Shown here one piece after another: positions 1-7,993 of a stretch of DNA of 64,000 nt. The stretch is taken from contig NZ_CAOJCN010000026.1 of assembly GCF_948329515.1 (NCBI RefSeq), forward strand, positions 1 through 64,000. Reading direction: 5' to 3'. Under the pieces are notes generated by a model. It was not told the DNA's origin and did not search any database. It saw only the letters and a list, made by a program, of their open reading frames with translations. The position numbers and the translations under genes were made by a program. Position 1 is the first letter of the stretch. Every line of letters starts with the position of its first letter. This DNA is from Cohnella rhizoplanae (GTDB lineage Bacteria; Bacillota; Bacilli; Paenibacillales; Paenibacillaceae).

Positions 1-316
1 GAGCGGCATTCACCACGAACGCATCCCGGTAAGGACGCCAAACAAAAATGCGTTCATTGAATCCTTTCACAGCGTACTGGAGCGCGAGTGTTACCAGCGT
101 CATGCTTTCGAGACTTACGAGCAGGCATTTACGACGGTTGACCGCTACATTAACTTTTACAACGAGCGTCGGCTCCACGGCAGTCTCCGGGATCTGGCGC
201 CTGCGGAGTACCTCAAACAATTTCTCTCCGGCGCCATTAAGCCGATAAATATTGCGGTTTAGGGAGAGAACCCCGGGTTTTGGACGAAAGTGTCCAAGGT
301 TAGGGGGTTGAACCGC
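1..316 (+). mobile_element. IS3-family insertion sequence, right end (cut by window edge)
   Basis: Only the 3' part of the element is present: the end of the transposase gene and a short tail that reads as its right terminal repeat (about 275-316, ending GGGGGTTGAACCGC). The element stops exactly where the first AAATGCGCTTATCTCC copy of a 52-bp repeat array begins. This suggests insertion inside a repeat unit. The left end and target duplication lie outside the window. Confidence 0.8.
2..262 (+). CDS. IS3-family transposase OrfB, C-terminal fragment (partial at 5' edge)
   Basis: Reading from base 2, an 86-residue open frame ends in TAG at 260-262. It carries the end of a DDE (rve-type) integrase domain: the catalytic Glu lies in NAFIESFHSVLE, followed by the characteristic C-terminal pattern YINFYNERRLHGSL and APAEYL seen in IS150-like OrfB proteins. 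The protein would cut and join the element's ends. The N-terminal half and OrfA lie beyond the window, so activity cannot be judged. Frames read elsewhere in this stretch are shadows. Confidence 0.9.
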   Translation, partial: SGIHHERIPVRTPNKNAFIESFHSVLERECYQRHAFETYEQAFTTVDRYINFYNERRLHGSLRDLAPAEYLKQFLSGAIKPINIAV

Positions 317-445
317 AAATGCGCTTATCTCCACGCCTGGGCGACTGGTGGAGGGCTAGTTAGTGCCCAAATGCGCTTATCTCCTCGCCCGGGCGGCACT
401 TGGAGGGTGAGTTAGTGCCCAAATGCGCTTATCTCCTCGCCCACC
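317..445 (+). repeat. 52-bp-period tandem repeat array, copy set 1 (three units)
   Basis: AAATGCGCTTATCTCC starts at 317, 369 and 421, an exact 52-bp period. The second and third units are preceded by TTAGTGCCC. In the first unit that half is replaced by the IS3 end. The spacer between cores is GC-rich and similar between units. Related arrays lie at about 47.1 kb and, inverted, at about 56.7 kb. Confidence 0.85.
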
Positions 446-513
446 TTCATACTGCGCTGCCTACGCGCAACTTGCGGAGCGCCACGGGTGCCCGCGGCCC
501 CCGTTTCCGAAGC

Positions 514-542
514 TTGATCAATCCCGTCTTCTGGGCTACGAT
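514..542 (+). promoter_or_regulatory. Probable sigma-A promoter of the FMN reductase gene
   Basis: TTGATC (514-519) and TACGAT (537-542) are separated by 17 bp, about 95 bp before the start codon at 639. Nothing else is recognised between the repeat array and this promoter (445-513). Confidence 0.5.
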
Positions 543-638
543 ACTTGCGAGGCAAGCTCCTCCCGCGGACCCGCAACGCATCGTTCAACCCAGAGCGCGG
601 GGAGACGGCTCCTACACATCCGCCTGGAGGAATCATAC

Positions 639-1196
639 ATGACCAAGATCGCCATCATCATCGGCAGCACGCGCCCCGGGCGCAAGGCCGAGGACGTCGC
701 CAAGTGGGTATACGAGATCGCCGCGAAGCGGGACGACGCCTCGTTCGAGCTCGTGGACATCGCCGAGTATGCGCTGCCCGTGTACGACGAGCCGATCCCT
801 CCCGTCATGGGGAACTACAAGCATGCGCATACGCTGGCCTGGTCCGAGCGCATCAAGGGCTTCGACGGATTCGTGTTCGTCACGCCGGAATACAATCACT
901 CCATGTCGGGCGCGCTGAAGAACGCGATCGATTTCCTTTATCACGAGTGGAACGACAAAGCGGCCGGCTTCGTCGGATACGGCAGCGCGGGCGGCGTCCG
1001 GGCAGTCGAGCATCTGCGGCAGATCGCGGCCGAGCTGAAGATCGCGGACGTGCAGGCGCAGGTATCGTTGTCGCTGTTCCACGACTTCGAGAACTTCAGC
1101 GTCTTCCGTCCAGGCCCCAAGCAGGAGACTTCGGTGAATAACATGCTGGGCCAAGTCGTCGCATGGAGCGGCGCGCTCAAGGTACTGCGGGCGTAA
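639..1196 (+). CDS. NADPH-dependent FMN reductase (flavodoxin-like fold)
   Basis: This 185-residue soluble protein belongs to the NADPH-dependent FMN reductase/azoreductase family, which transfers electrons from NAD(P)H to flavin, quinones or azo compounds. The N-terminal phosphate-binding loop IGSTRPGR (about residues 7-14) and the flavin-contacting motif TPEYNHSMSGALKNAID are both present, and the length is normal. The ATG at 639 follows CTGGAGG with 8 bp spacing; an upstream open frame to 423 lacks a ribosome site. It stands alone, convergent with an MFS transporter gene. The physiological substrate cannot be inferred. Confidence 0.88.
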   Translation: MTKIAIIIGSTRPGRKAEDVAKWVYEIAAKRDDASFELVDIAEYALPVYDEPIPPVMGNYKHAHTLAWSERIKGFDGFVFVTPEYNHSMSGALKNAIDFLYHEWNDKAAGFVGYGSAGGVRAVEHLRQIAAELKIADVQAQVSLSLFHDFENFSVFRPGPKQETSVNNMLGQVVAWSGALKVLRA

Positions 1197-1221
1197 TGGA
1201 ATCACAGACAGACGGTCAGTC

Positions 1222-1261
1222 ATAGGGGCGGGACTGCGGCGCGAGCCGCGATCCCGCCTCT
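1222..1261. terminator. Convergent hairpin between FMN reductase and MFS genes
   Basis: A GC-rich inverted repeat (GGGCGGGA...GCGGC, loop GCGA, GCCGC...TCCCGCC) occupies the gap between two convergent genes. It lacks a long T-tract on either side, so efficiency is uncertain. Confidence 0.45.
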
Positions 1262-1267
1262 TGGCCG

Positions 1268-2476
1268 TTAATCGGGCGCGAGCAGGCCGCTTCCGACATC
1301 CGGCGCGCGCGCTCTGGCCTTGGCGAAGGATAGGAGTCCAGCCGTTAGCGACAATAAGGCGAACACCAAGCTGGCCCAAGGATGATAGCGTACCGTGGAA
1401 GACGCGTCGGCGAGCAGTCCGCCCGTCACCGAGCCGATCGCAACGCCCAGATGCAGCAGCGAGGTGTTGAGTCCGAGCACGATGTTCGCCGATGCCGGCT
1501 CGATCCGCACAAAGTAAGTCTGGATCGCCGGGATCGCCGCGGAGTATGCCAGCATCCACGCGACGGCGACGGCTAGACCCGCGGCGAGACCGCCGGCCGC
1601 GGAGGAGACCGCGTGGGCCGCGACCGGCATCAGCGCAAGAGCCAGCGCCATGACGGTTAGACCGCGCACGATGACCGCGGGCGGGCCCAGCTTGTCGGCG
1701 ACGCCGCCGCCAAGCCGCGTGGCGATCGTGCCGCCCAAGCCTAGCAGCAGCATCGTCCAGCCCGTGTAGGATACCTTCAGTCCGAGGTCGTCCTGGAGGA
1801 AAGGCACGAAGTACGTGTTCAGCAGCGCGATCCCCGATGAGAACAGGAGCGACATCAGCAGCCCCGCGGCGAGCGCCGGACGACCGAGCACGGCGAACTG
1901 CCGGCGGAATCCGGTAGGCGCGTCTCCCTCGACGTCGGGCATCCATCGCAGTACGCCCAGCATGACGAGCAAAGCGCCGCCTCCGAGCAGCAGGTACATG
2001 CCTTGCCAGGACCATCCGTCCGCCAGCGCGATGCCGACGGGCGCGCCGAGCACGGTAGCTGCGCTGAATGCCATCATCATCGTGCTCATCGCGCGTCCAA
2101 GCCGATCGGCAGGCATGAGCTTGGGCAGCGCGCCGAGCGCCGTCGTCAGATAGACGCCCGCGCCGACGCCGAGCACGGCGCGAAGCGCGATCATCGCGGC
2201 GTAGCCGTCGCTCGCGTACGAGAGCAGGCTCCCCGCGGCGAAGACGAACAACGCGGCGGCAAGGAGCCGGCGGCGGGATACCCGCTGCGTCAGCGAGACG
2301 AGGATCGGCGTGCCGACGGCGAAGCCGAGGGAGAAGGCGGCGACAAGCTGGCCCGCCTGGGCGATGCTGATACCGGCATCCCGGGATATGATCGGCAGGA
2401 TGCCGACGACGGCCAATTCGGCGAAGCCTGTCAAAAAAGTACCCAGCGTGAGCATATACAAGATCATGCGATTCAT
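1268..2476 (-). CDS. MFS transporter (drug/arabinose-efflux type)
   Basis: The product is a 402-residue membrane protein with about 12 hydrophobic segments. It shows the pattern of the DHA1 multidrug/AraJ-like branch of the major facilitator superfamily: N-terminal FLTGFAELAVVGILP, then a basic loop TQRVSRRRLL between segments 2 and 3, and GAPVGIALADGWSWQGMY in segment 5. It would export small molecules using the proton gradient. It is divergent from an HxlR regulator gene, a common arrangement in which the regulator controls the pump. The ATG at 2476 is preceded by a GAGGTGG-like ribosome site. Substrate unknown. Confidence 0.88.
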   Translation of the reverse strand: MNRMILYMLTLGTFLTGFAELAVVGILPIISRDAGISIAQAGQLVAAFSLGFAVGTPILVSLTQRVSRRRLLAAALFVFAAGSLLSYASDGYAAMIALRAVLGVGAGVYLTTALGALPKLMPADRLGRAMSTMMMAFSAATVLGAPVGIALADGWSWQGMYLLLGGGALLVMLGVLRWMPDVEGDAPTGFRRQFAVLGRPALAAGLLMSLLFSSGIALLNTYFVPFLQDDLGLKVSYTGWTMLLLGLGGTIATRLGGGVADKLGPPAVIVRGLTVMALALALMPVAAHAVSSAAGGLAAGLAVAVAWMLAYSAAIPAIQTYFVRIEPASANIVLGLNTSLLHLGVAIGSVTGGLLADASSTVRYHPWASLVFALLSLTAGLLSFAKARARAPDVGSGLLAPD

Positions 2477-2600
2477 TTTTAACCACCTCTTATCGTTGTC
2501 GCGGAGCCGCGCGGCCCTTGTAGCGACAGTATAAGCGCGATACTATATAAAAGTAAGAACGCAAAGCGTTTGGGGATAATCCTAACGAATGGACTTACTA

Positions 2601-2613
2601 ACTTAAATTAAGT
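2601..2613. promoter_or_regulatory. Candidate HxlR operator
   Basis: ACTTAAATTAAGT is a perfect 13-bp inverted repeat in the AT-rich gap between the divergent MFS and HxlR genes, flanked by GTAAG and CTTAC. It is the obvious candidate binding site; no footprint evidence is available. Confidence 0.4.
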
Positions 2614-2641
2614 AATTGCATTACGGAGGGGAGCGTTGTTC

Positions 2642-2989
2642 ATGTCCGTCTCGGACCCAGACAAACCGATATGCGAGGTGCTCCAGGTGCTCGGGGCCAA
2701 GTGGTCCTTCGTCGTGATCGCGGAGCTGCAGAAGGGGCCCAAGCGGTTCAACCGGCTGCAGCGGGACGTCGCGATCGTCGGGACGCAGTCGCTCACGGAT
2801 ACGCTGCGGCATCTAGAGCAGAGCGGCATCGTGCGGCGGGAGGTATACCCGACCGTGCCCGTCACGGTGGAATACAGCCTGACGGAAAAAGGCTTGGACT
2901 TTCAAGCCGCTCTCGCGGAGATGGAGAAGTGGGCGCTGCGCTGGCGCGAGCGGGGCCCGGAGGAGAAGCAGCCGACGGGCGAGGGATGA
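2642..2989 (+). CDS. HxlR-family winged-helix transcriptional regulator
   Basis: This 115-residue DNA-binding protein has the HxlR layout: an N-terminal segment with a single Cys (KPICEVLQVLGAKWS), a winged helix through about residue 90 (FNRLQRDVAIVGTQSLTDTLRHLE), and the wing/helix signature YSLTEKGLDFQ. Family members often sense electrophiles or oxidants through the N-terminal Cys. The ATG at 2642 is preceded by GGAGGGG; a TTG at 2636 is possible but too close to it. It likely controls the divergent MFS pump. Confidence 0.88.
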   Translation: MSVSDPDKPICEVLQVLGAKWSFVVIAELQKGPKRFNRLQRDVAIVGTQSLTDTLRHLEQSGIVRREVYPTVPVTVEYSLTEKGLDFQAALAEMEKWALRWRERGPEEKQPTGEG

Positions 2990-3023
2990 CGGAGCCCCGC
3001 CGACTGTCGGGCCGATCGGTCAT

Positions 3024-3548
3024 TCATGCTTGGCCTATGCTGTACAAGCAGGTCTCCTTATCCCGGTTCCGCTTGTTATAAAAATGCTTCTCGAGCTTCA
3101 TCCCCAGCTTCTCCGCCACTTTTCTGGAGGCCAGATGGTCCGTCGGCATGTTCGCGACCAAGCGATCCAGTCCCAACGCATCCAAGCCATAACGAAGGCA
3201 GCCTTCGGCGGCTTCGTATCCGTATCCTTTGTTCCACGCGTCCGCGTGAATAATATAGCCGAGGTCGTTCTCAACCTTGCCGTCGATCTCGCTCGCCACG
3301 ATGCCGGCATCGCCGATCATGACGCCTTCCTCTATCCTGATTACGGCCCATCTGCCGTAACCGTTCGCCGTATAGGAAGCGATCTGGCGTTGAATCCAGC
3401 TCTCGGTCTGTTCGTAAGAAAAGGGAGCCGGCCAGAACGACATCGTGGCCGGATCGGATTGTATGGCGTACAGTCCTTCGATGTCCGCTTCCGTATGCTC
3501 CCTCAGAATGAGCCTTTTCGTGCGAATAATTTCCATTTGTCCGGTCAC
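3024..3548 (-). CDS. GNAT-family N-acetyltransferase (RimJ/RimL type)
   Basis: The 174-residue protein begins IIRTKRLILREHTEAD and contains the acetyl-CoA site region NKGYGYEAAEGCLRYG plus ASRKVAEKLGM, the pattern of RimJ/RimL-like acetyltransferases that acetylate protein N-termini or small amines. Its GTG start at 3548 overlaps the TGA of the upstream MBL-fold gene (GTGA), implying translational coupling; an ATG 12 bases further in is an alternative. It is the last gene of a leftward SRPBCC-MBL-GNAT group. Substrate unknown. Confidence 0.82.
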   Translation of the reverse strand: MTGQMEIIRTKRLILREHTEADIEGLYAIQSDPATMSFWPAPFSYEQTESWIQRQIASYTANGYGRWAVIRIEEGVMIGDAGIVASEIDGKVENDLGYIIHADAWNKGYGYEAAEGCLRYGLDALGLDRLVANMPTDHLASRKVAEKLGMKLEKHFYNKRNRDKETCLYSIGQA

Positions 3549-4288
3549 CCTTCCTCGCTATATTTTTGAATCAGATCCAGCAGCGCCTGCTTCACGTCTC
3601 CCTCGTACACGCCCCCATGATAGCAGATCAGCCGATCGATCTCGTAGTCGAGCAGCAGCCGCACGGATCGGACCGCTTCCTCCAGATCCAGCGCGTATTG
3701 GGGATTGGCGATATTGAGCTTCCCTTCTTCTACGACGACCGCATCCGCGGCGATCAGGGTCTTGCTGGACGGGAGGTACAACGAGATATGGCCCGGCATA
3801 TGGCCGGGGGTGTGAACGATCCGGATGCCGCCGCACCAGGGGAGCCGTTCGCCGTGGACGACGGTCCGATCGACGGCAGTCGGCTCGATGGCATTTAAAA
3901 AAGAGATAAAGCCTTCGGCCTGCGCGCGCTCCTGACCCGTCAATCCGTCCAGCGTGGCTTCCGCCTGCACGACGCGAAGCGATTTTTCCGAGCCTTCTAT
4001 GTAAGGCTTCTCGGTCTCGTGAGCGATAACCTCCAGGTTAGGCAGCATCCGCTTCAGCGCCGCGAGCGATCCGATATGATCCATGTCGTGGTGCGTCGCG
4101 ATAAGCTTGGTCACCGAGCGCAGAGGAACGCCATGCCGGGCGGTCGCTTGCTCCAGGTATTCGACGAAATGCGGATAGCCGCAGTCGACGAGAATCGTCT
4201 CCCGCTCGTCCTGCAGCAGCGTCAGCGTAAGGACGTCTCTCCGACCGTTGTTCTCGAATGCGATGTCGAGGGGCAGATAAGGGTTCAT
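3545..4288 (-). CDS. MBL-fold metallo-hydrolase
   Basis: This 247-residue protein has the metallo-beta-lactamase fold. The metal motif reads THHDMDHIG, the HxDxDH variant found in a subgroup of these hydrolases, followed by HTPGHMPGHIS and an Asp in LIAADAVVVEEG. Such enzymes hydrolyse thioesters, lactones or phosphodiesters; the substrate cannot be read here. The ATG at 4288 follows AAAGGAG with good spacing. An in-frame extension upstream to 5062 runs across the SRPBCC gene and is a shadow. Its stop overlaps the GNAT start. Confidence 0.87.
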   Translation of the reverse strand: MNPYLPLDIAFENNGRRDVLTLTLLQDERETILVDCGYPHFVEYLEQATARHGVPLRSVTKLIATHHDMDHIGSLAALKRMLPNLEVIAHETEKPYIEGSEKSLRVVQAEATLDGLTGQERAQAEGFISFLNAIEPTAVDRTVVHGERLPWCGGIRIVHTPGHMPGHISLYLPSSKTLIAADAVVVEEGKLNIANPQYALDLEEAVRSVRLLLDYEIDRLICYHGGVYEGDVKQALLDLIQKYSEEG

Positions 4289-4416
4289 ACCAAGTGACTC
4301 CTTTGTTCGAAATAATGGCGAGTCGCCGACTTGCCGCAGACGACAAAAATACAGTCCTGCCGGCGGCGGCGCCGATCGGACTGCATCTTGGTCATTATAG
4401 CGGGCGGAACGCGCAA

Positions 4417-4869
4417 TTACCAGCCCAGATCCAGCGTCTTGCCCGTCTCGACATAGGACTTGATGTTGCTCAGGATCATCGGCCAGCTCTCCTTGGTGCT
4501 CTCGTAGGAAGGATGCCCCTCCGGCCACCGGTCGTTGACGAACGTCACCTTCGTGCTGGCGCCCATCGGCTCGAGCGTCATCGTAATGCGCGTCTCCAAC
4601 GCCTCGTGGTTCTCCCGATAGGAAGGTCCCGGATGCTCCGTATAGCTCATCATGCGATAAGGCTCGAACGCCAGCACCGTGCCGTAGACGTGGACGGTCT
4701 CGTCGCCGTCGTTGCCCGGACCGACATACGCGTAGGGCGCGCCCGCCTCGAACGTAGATTCCAGTACGCTGCCGAAAAAGATCGCGCGCGTGCCCTCCGG
4801 CGATACGAGCGCCTCCCATACCTGCTCCGGCTTGCCGCCGATATAGATCGTGTACTTTAAGTCTTCCAT
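4417..4869 (-). CDS. SRPBCC (AHSA1-like) domain protein
   Basis: The 150-residue protein has the START/SRPBCC signature of the AHSA1 group: KYTIYIGGKPEQVWEAL at the N-terminus, a central TVLAFEPYRMMSYT, then a C-terminal helix with ESWPMILSNIKSYVETG. These small hydrophobic-pocket proteins often sit beside ArsR or AraC regulators. Here a divergent AraC-type gene starts 125 bp away. It is the first gene of the leftward SRPBCC-MBL-GNAT group. The function is unknown beyond ligand binding. Confidence 0.85.
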   Translation of the reverse strand: MEDLKYTIYIGGKPEQVWEALVSPEGTRAIFFGSVLESTFEAGAPYAYVGPGNDGDETVHVYGTVLAFEPYRMMSYTEHPGPSYRENHEALETRITMTLEPMGASTKVTFVNDRWPEGHPSYESTKESWPMILSNIKSYVETGKTLDLGW

Positions 4870-4994
4870 GCTCTTCCCTCTTCTCCCGGTTCGATTGGAA
4901 TTGCGGCGTATGCTGCGGACTGCTAGTATCGATTGTAACGGAACGGCGGCGGTATGTATTGGAAAAACGCGACAAAATCCGGAGGTGCACGGCC

Positions 4995-5809
4995 ATGAAG
5001 CCCATCGAGCGTCCCTTGGATAAAGCCATCCTCAAGCCGGAGGAGGCCGCGCGCCACTTCAATCTGCGGCTGTACGCCCCATCCGCGGAGCTAGCGGACT
5101 GGGTCGAGCATTACTGGACGCTCGCCTGGGACCTGCGGGGCCATGCGCCCTTCAGCCAGCAGGTGCTCTCCTACCCGAGCATCAACCTGACCCTGGAAAA
5201 TGAAAACGGCGCCTCGCACGCCGAAGTATACGGCGTGCCGCGGGTACCTTCACCCGCACGCTGACGGGATTCGGCGAATGCTTCAGCGTCAAGTTCAAGC
5301 CCGGCGGCTTCTATCCCTTCTGGCGTCAGTCCGCCGCCCGGCTGACGGGCCGCAGGGTCGCCGCATCGGAGGTGTTCGGCACGGCGGGCGAGGGACTAAC
5401 CGGCCTGCTGGATGCCGTGCCCGCAGCCGAAGCGCGGCTCGCGGCCATGGAGCGGTATCTGCTGGACCTGCGGCCCGAGCGGGACGGATCGGCGGAGCTG
5501 GCCGCCCGGATCGTGCAGGATGCGGCGTCCGATCGCGGCCTGCGGCACGTCGAAGCGATGGCGAGCCGGCACGGCTTGAGCGTCCGTACCCTCCAGCGGC
5601 TGCTCGGCCGGTATATCGGCGTGTCGCCCAAGCGGATCCTGCAGCGCTTCCGGCTGCAGGAAGCGGCGGAACGCATCCGGCAGGAGAAGCTGCAGGACTG
5701 GGCCGGGCTGTCGGCGGAGCTGGGCTACTACGATCAGGCGCATTTCACCCGAGACTTCAAGGCCGTCGTCGGCGTGCCGCCCGAGACCTACGTACGCCAG
5801 CTGGGCTGA
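4995..5809 (+). pseudogene. AraC-family regulator, disrupted by a one-base frameshift
   Basis: Two frames together make one AraC-type protein of about 270 residues. The first (4995-5264, ATG after GGAGG) encodes the N-terminal domain of the DUF6597 type (LADWVEHYWTLAWDLRG). The second, ending at 5809, carries the rest plus the HTH domain (SVRTLQRLLGRYIGVSPKRI and AHFTRDFKAVVGVPPETY). Reading GGGG instead of GGG near 5247 would restore VPRGTFTRTLTGFGE. This is either a real recent inactivation or a sequencing error in a G run. It is divergent from the SRPBCC gene, which it would be expected to regulate. Confidence 0.82.
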
Positions 5810-5854
5810 ACCGAGTTCGAACCGGGCTGGCGAACGGAAGGCTGGGTTGACCGG

Positions 5855-6664
5855 CTACACGTTCCGGTCCGCCAGCCATTCCTTGAGGCCGCGCAGCGGC
5901 GCGCCGACGAGCCGCCTGAGATCCGGGGAGACCGCCGCCGTCTCGGAGAGGGGCAAGAGCGCGTAAACCATGCCCTGCATCCCCGGGTCGGCGCGGTGGA
6001 CGACCGGTCTGCCCGACCGTTCGGTCAGCGCGCGGGCCAGATCGCCCAGGCGCCACGGACTCGACGCCGTCAGTTCATAGACCTGGCCGTCGTGACCGCT
6101 CTCCGTCAGCACCGCGGCCGCCGCGGCGGCGAGATCCTCTCTGGCGGCCGTGTTGAAGATCCAGTCGCCCGGCGGACTCGGCAGCACGCCCGCGGCCAGC
6201 GCCTCGCGCCAGCCCAGCATCTCGACGATGTCCATATAATAGGCATTGCGCAGGATCGTATAAGCGAGCCCCGATTCGCGAATAAGCCGCTCGGTCGCCA
6301 GATGCAGCTCGTGCAGCGGCAGACGTCCTCGTTCGGCGTACGCGACGCTCGTGTAGACGATCCGCCCGACCTTCGCCTCCGCCGCGGCCTCTACCGCAGC
6401 CCGATGCTGCCGCAGGCGCGCTTCCTCGTCCCGCAGCGGCGACGAGATGAACAGCAGCCTGTCGGCACCGCCGAACGCCCCGGGCAGCGATGCCGGCACG
6501 TCATAATCCCCGTATCGGACCTCGACGCCCCTGCCGCGCCATTCCTCGGCTTCCTCCGGCCGACGCGTCACGATCGCGATCCGCGCCGCCGGCACGCGCC
6601 TAAGCAATTCCCCCAGTACGAGAGAGCCAAGATGCCCGGTGGCGCCCGTCATCACGATTTTCAT
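5855..6664 (-). CDS. NAD(P)H-binding reductase, NmrA/QorB-like
   Basis: The 269-residue protein opens with a Rossmann dinucleotide loop TGATGHLGSLV and an Arg-rich second strand (TRRPEEAEEW). It follows the NmrA/YtfG pattern: YTSVAYAE, then the LRNAYYMDI region, with no strict YxxxK dyad. Family members are NAD(P)H:quinone oxidoreductases or redox sensors. A 14-bp palindrome 31 bp upstream matches one in front of the neighbouring MarR gene. The gene is therefore probably repressed by that MarR protein and induced by an electrophile or quinone. Confidence 0.85.
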   Translation of the reverse strand: MKIVMTGATGHLGSLVLGELLRRVPAARIAIVTRRPEEAEEWRGRGVEVRYGDYDVPASLPGAFGGADRLLFISSPLRDEEARLRQHRAAVEAAAEAKVGRIVYTSVAYAERGRLPLHELHLATERLIRESGLAYTILRNAYYMDIVEMLGWREALAAGVLPSPPGDWIFNTAAREDLAAAAAAVLTESGHDGQVYELTASSPWRLGDLARALTERSGRPVVHRADPGMQGMVYALLPLSETAAVSPDLRRLVGAPLRGLKEWLADRNV

Positions 6665-6694
6665 CCAAAATCCACCCTTCTTCGATTGAAGTTA

Positions 6695-6708
6695 GTTAAG
6701 TATTTAAC
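6695..6708. promoter_or_regulatory. Candidate MarR operator upstream of the NmrA-like gene
   Basis: GTTAAGTATTTAAC has perfect GTTAA/TTAAC arms. In reverse complement it matches 13 of 14 positions of the site at 7252-7265 in front of the MarR gene. It lies 31 bp before the start of the NmrA-like gene. Confidence 0.65.
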
Positions 6709-6790
6709 CAAATGGATAAGAGACGCCTTACTGAATCGCCCCCATCTACCTCCGGCCTCTGGCGCCGGAAGCCTACGCATCCGTACGTCC

Positions 6791-7234
6791 TCAGCCCTCC
6801 AGCTTGGCGAGCAGTCCGAGCAGCTGACGAATCTCCGACTCGTCGAGCCGGCTCATGAGCTTCTCCAGCACTTCCCTGTTGCCTGGCAAGGCGTCCAGCA
6901 GCAGACGTTCCCCCTCGGGCGTCAGCGTCACGCGCCGCCGGCGGCCGTCCGCCGGGTCCCCGGCGATCCGCACGTAGCCCTCGCTGGCGAGCGGCACGAG
7001 CAGCACGCTGATATTCGCCTTCGTCACGCCGATGCGCCGCGCCAGCACGGAAGGCAGCAGAGCGCCGCCCGCCTTGGCGATCTCCACGAGGATGCGGATG
7101 CGCGCGCCGTTCAGGCCTCGCGATTGCCAATACTTCTCGGATACGCCGATCAGGCTTGCCGTCGTCTCTACCAGCGCGAAAAACGCGCGCACCTTGGGCG
7201 GCTGCTCCGACACGTATCCCTGCAAATCGTCCAT
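6791..7234 (-). CDS. MarR-family transcriptional regulator
   Basis: The 147-residue protein has the MarR winged helix: LLPSVLARRIGVTKANISVLLVPL as the recognition region and the DPADGRRRRVTLTPEGERLL wing. It is transcribed in the same direction as the NmrA-like reductase. Matching operators precede both genes, so autoregulation plus control of the reductase is likely. The operator lies 18 bp before the ATG at 7234, a position that would block RNA polymerase. Length is typical. The inducing ligand is unknown. Confidence 0.88.
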   Translation of the reverse strand: MDDLQGYVSEQPPKVRAFFALVETTASLIGVSEKYWQSRGLNGARIRILVEIAKAGGALLPSVLARRIGVTKANISVLLVPLASEGYVRIAGDPADGRRRRVTLTPEGERLLLDALPGNREVLEKLMSRLDESEIRQLLGLLAKLEG

Positions 7235-7251
7235 GCCATCTTCTCCATTTA

Positions 7252-7265
7252 ATTAAATACTTAAC
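7252..7265. promoter_or_regulatory. Candidate MarR operator upstream of marR
   Basis: ATTAAATACTTAAC is 13/14 identical to the reverse complement of the palindrome at 6695-6708. It sits immediately upstream of the MarR start codon. Confidence 0.65.
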
Positions 7266-7358
7266 TATATGAAGAATACGACAAGGAACCTCGCGTTGTC
7301 AACGCAAGATTCGATTCCTTCAAGGACCTAGGCAAGAATAATGATCTATGCTATCATC

Positions 7359-7373
7359 GATACATATTGTATC
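7359..7373. promoter_or_regulatory. Inverted repeat in front of the Hcp/peptide operon
   Basis: GATACA-TAT-TGTATC is a perfect 6-3-6 inverted repeat lying 21 bp before the TTG start of the first Hcp-like gene. It could be an operator; no clear -35/-10 pair was found in the 130-bp gap. Confidence 0.35.
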
Positions 7374-7394
7374 ATATCTGAGGAGTTGATCGTT

Positions 7395-7961
7395 TTGTTC
7401 GCACGTTTTATGCCAAAAGCAGCCTTGTTTCTGCTCGCCTTTCTGATTCTCGCCGCCGCATCTCCCGTAACCGCTTCCGCTGCAGGCGGTTCCTACATCC
7501 TGCTGACGCTGGATAAGATCAACGGAGAGAGCGCGGCCGATGGCGTCAAAGGGGCGATCGACATCACTTCCTTCTCGTTCGGCGCGTCGAATGCGGCTCC
7601 CTTGCCGGGCGGCGGCAGCGGTGGCGGAAAGCCTGTATATTCGGAATTTAATATGACCAAATACCAGGATTCCGCCTCCATCTCTCTGCTGCAGAATCTG
7701 ACCTTGGGCAAGGCGATCAAGAACGGCACGATCGGATTCTACAACGGGCAAAGCCGGAAGCCCTACTTGACGATCAAGCTGGAGAACGTGTTCGTCACGT
7801 CCGATGCGTATACCGCAAGCGGCGGTGCGGACCGGATGACGGAATCCTTCTCGCTTCAGGCCGGCAAGGTCACGTTTATCTACGAAGCCGTCGACGCCAA
7901 GGGTCAGCCGCTTCCCCCGCAAACCTTTGAATACGACTTGGGTAAAAACGTCGGCAAATAA
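7395..7961 (+). CDS. Secreted Hcp-family (type VI tube protein-like) protein 1
   Basis: The 188-residue product starts at TTG 7395, nine bases after AGGAG. It begins with a Sec signal peptide (basic FARFMPKA, hydrophobic FLLAFLILAAA, probable cleavage near TASAA). The mature part follows the Hcp1-family order closely: ILLTLDKINGES, ITSFSFGAS, a Gly-rich loop, FNMTKYQDSAS, YLTIKLENVFVTS, GGADRMTESFSL. Hcp proteins form hexameric tubes in type VI secretion. A Sec-exported copy in a Gram-positive with no type VI genes nearby must do something else. It is first in an apparent operon with a small peptide and a second Hcp-like gene. Confidence 0.85.
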   Translation: MFARFMPKAALFLLAFLILAAASPVTASAAGGSYILLTLDKINGESAADGVKGAIDITSFSFGASNAAPLPGGGSGGGKPVYSEFNMTKYQDSASISLLQNLTLGKAIKNGTIGFYNGQSRKPYLTIKLENVFVTSDAYTASGGADRMTESFSLQAGKVTFIYEAVDAKGQPLPPQTFEYDLGKNVGK

Positions 7962-7993
7962 ATCAAAATCCCGGGTAAAGGAGCTGCATCGCC

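Noticed and set aside
633-2486. 617-codon minus-strand frame over FMN reductase and MFS genes
   Set aside because: It has the Arg-rich composition of high-GC antisense shadow frames, no ribosome site, and runs over two better-supported genes.
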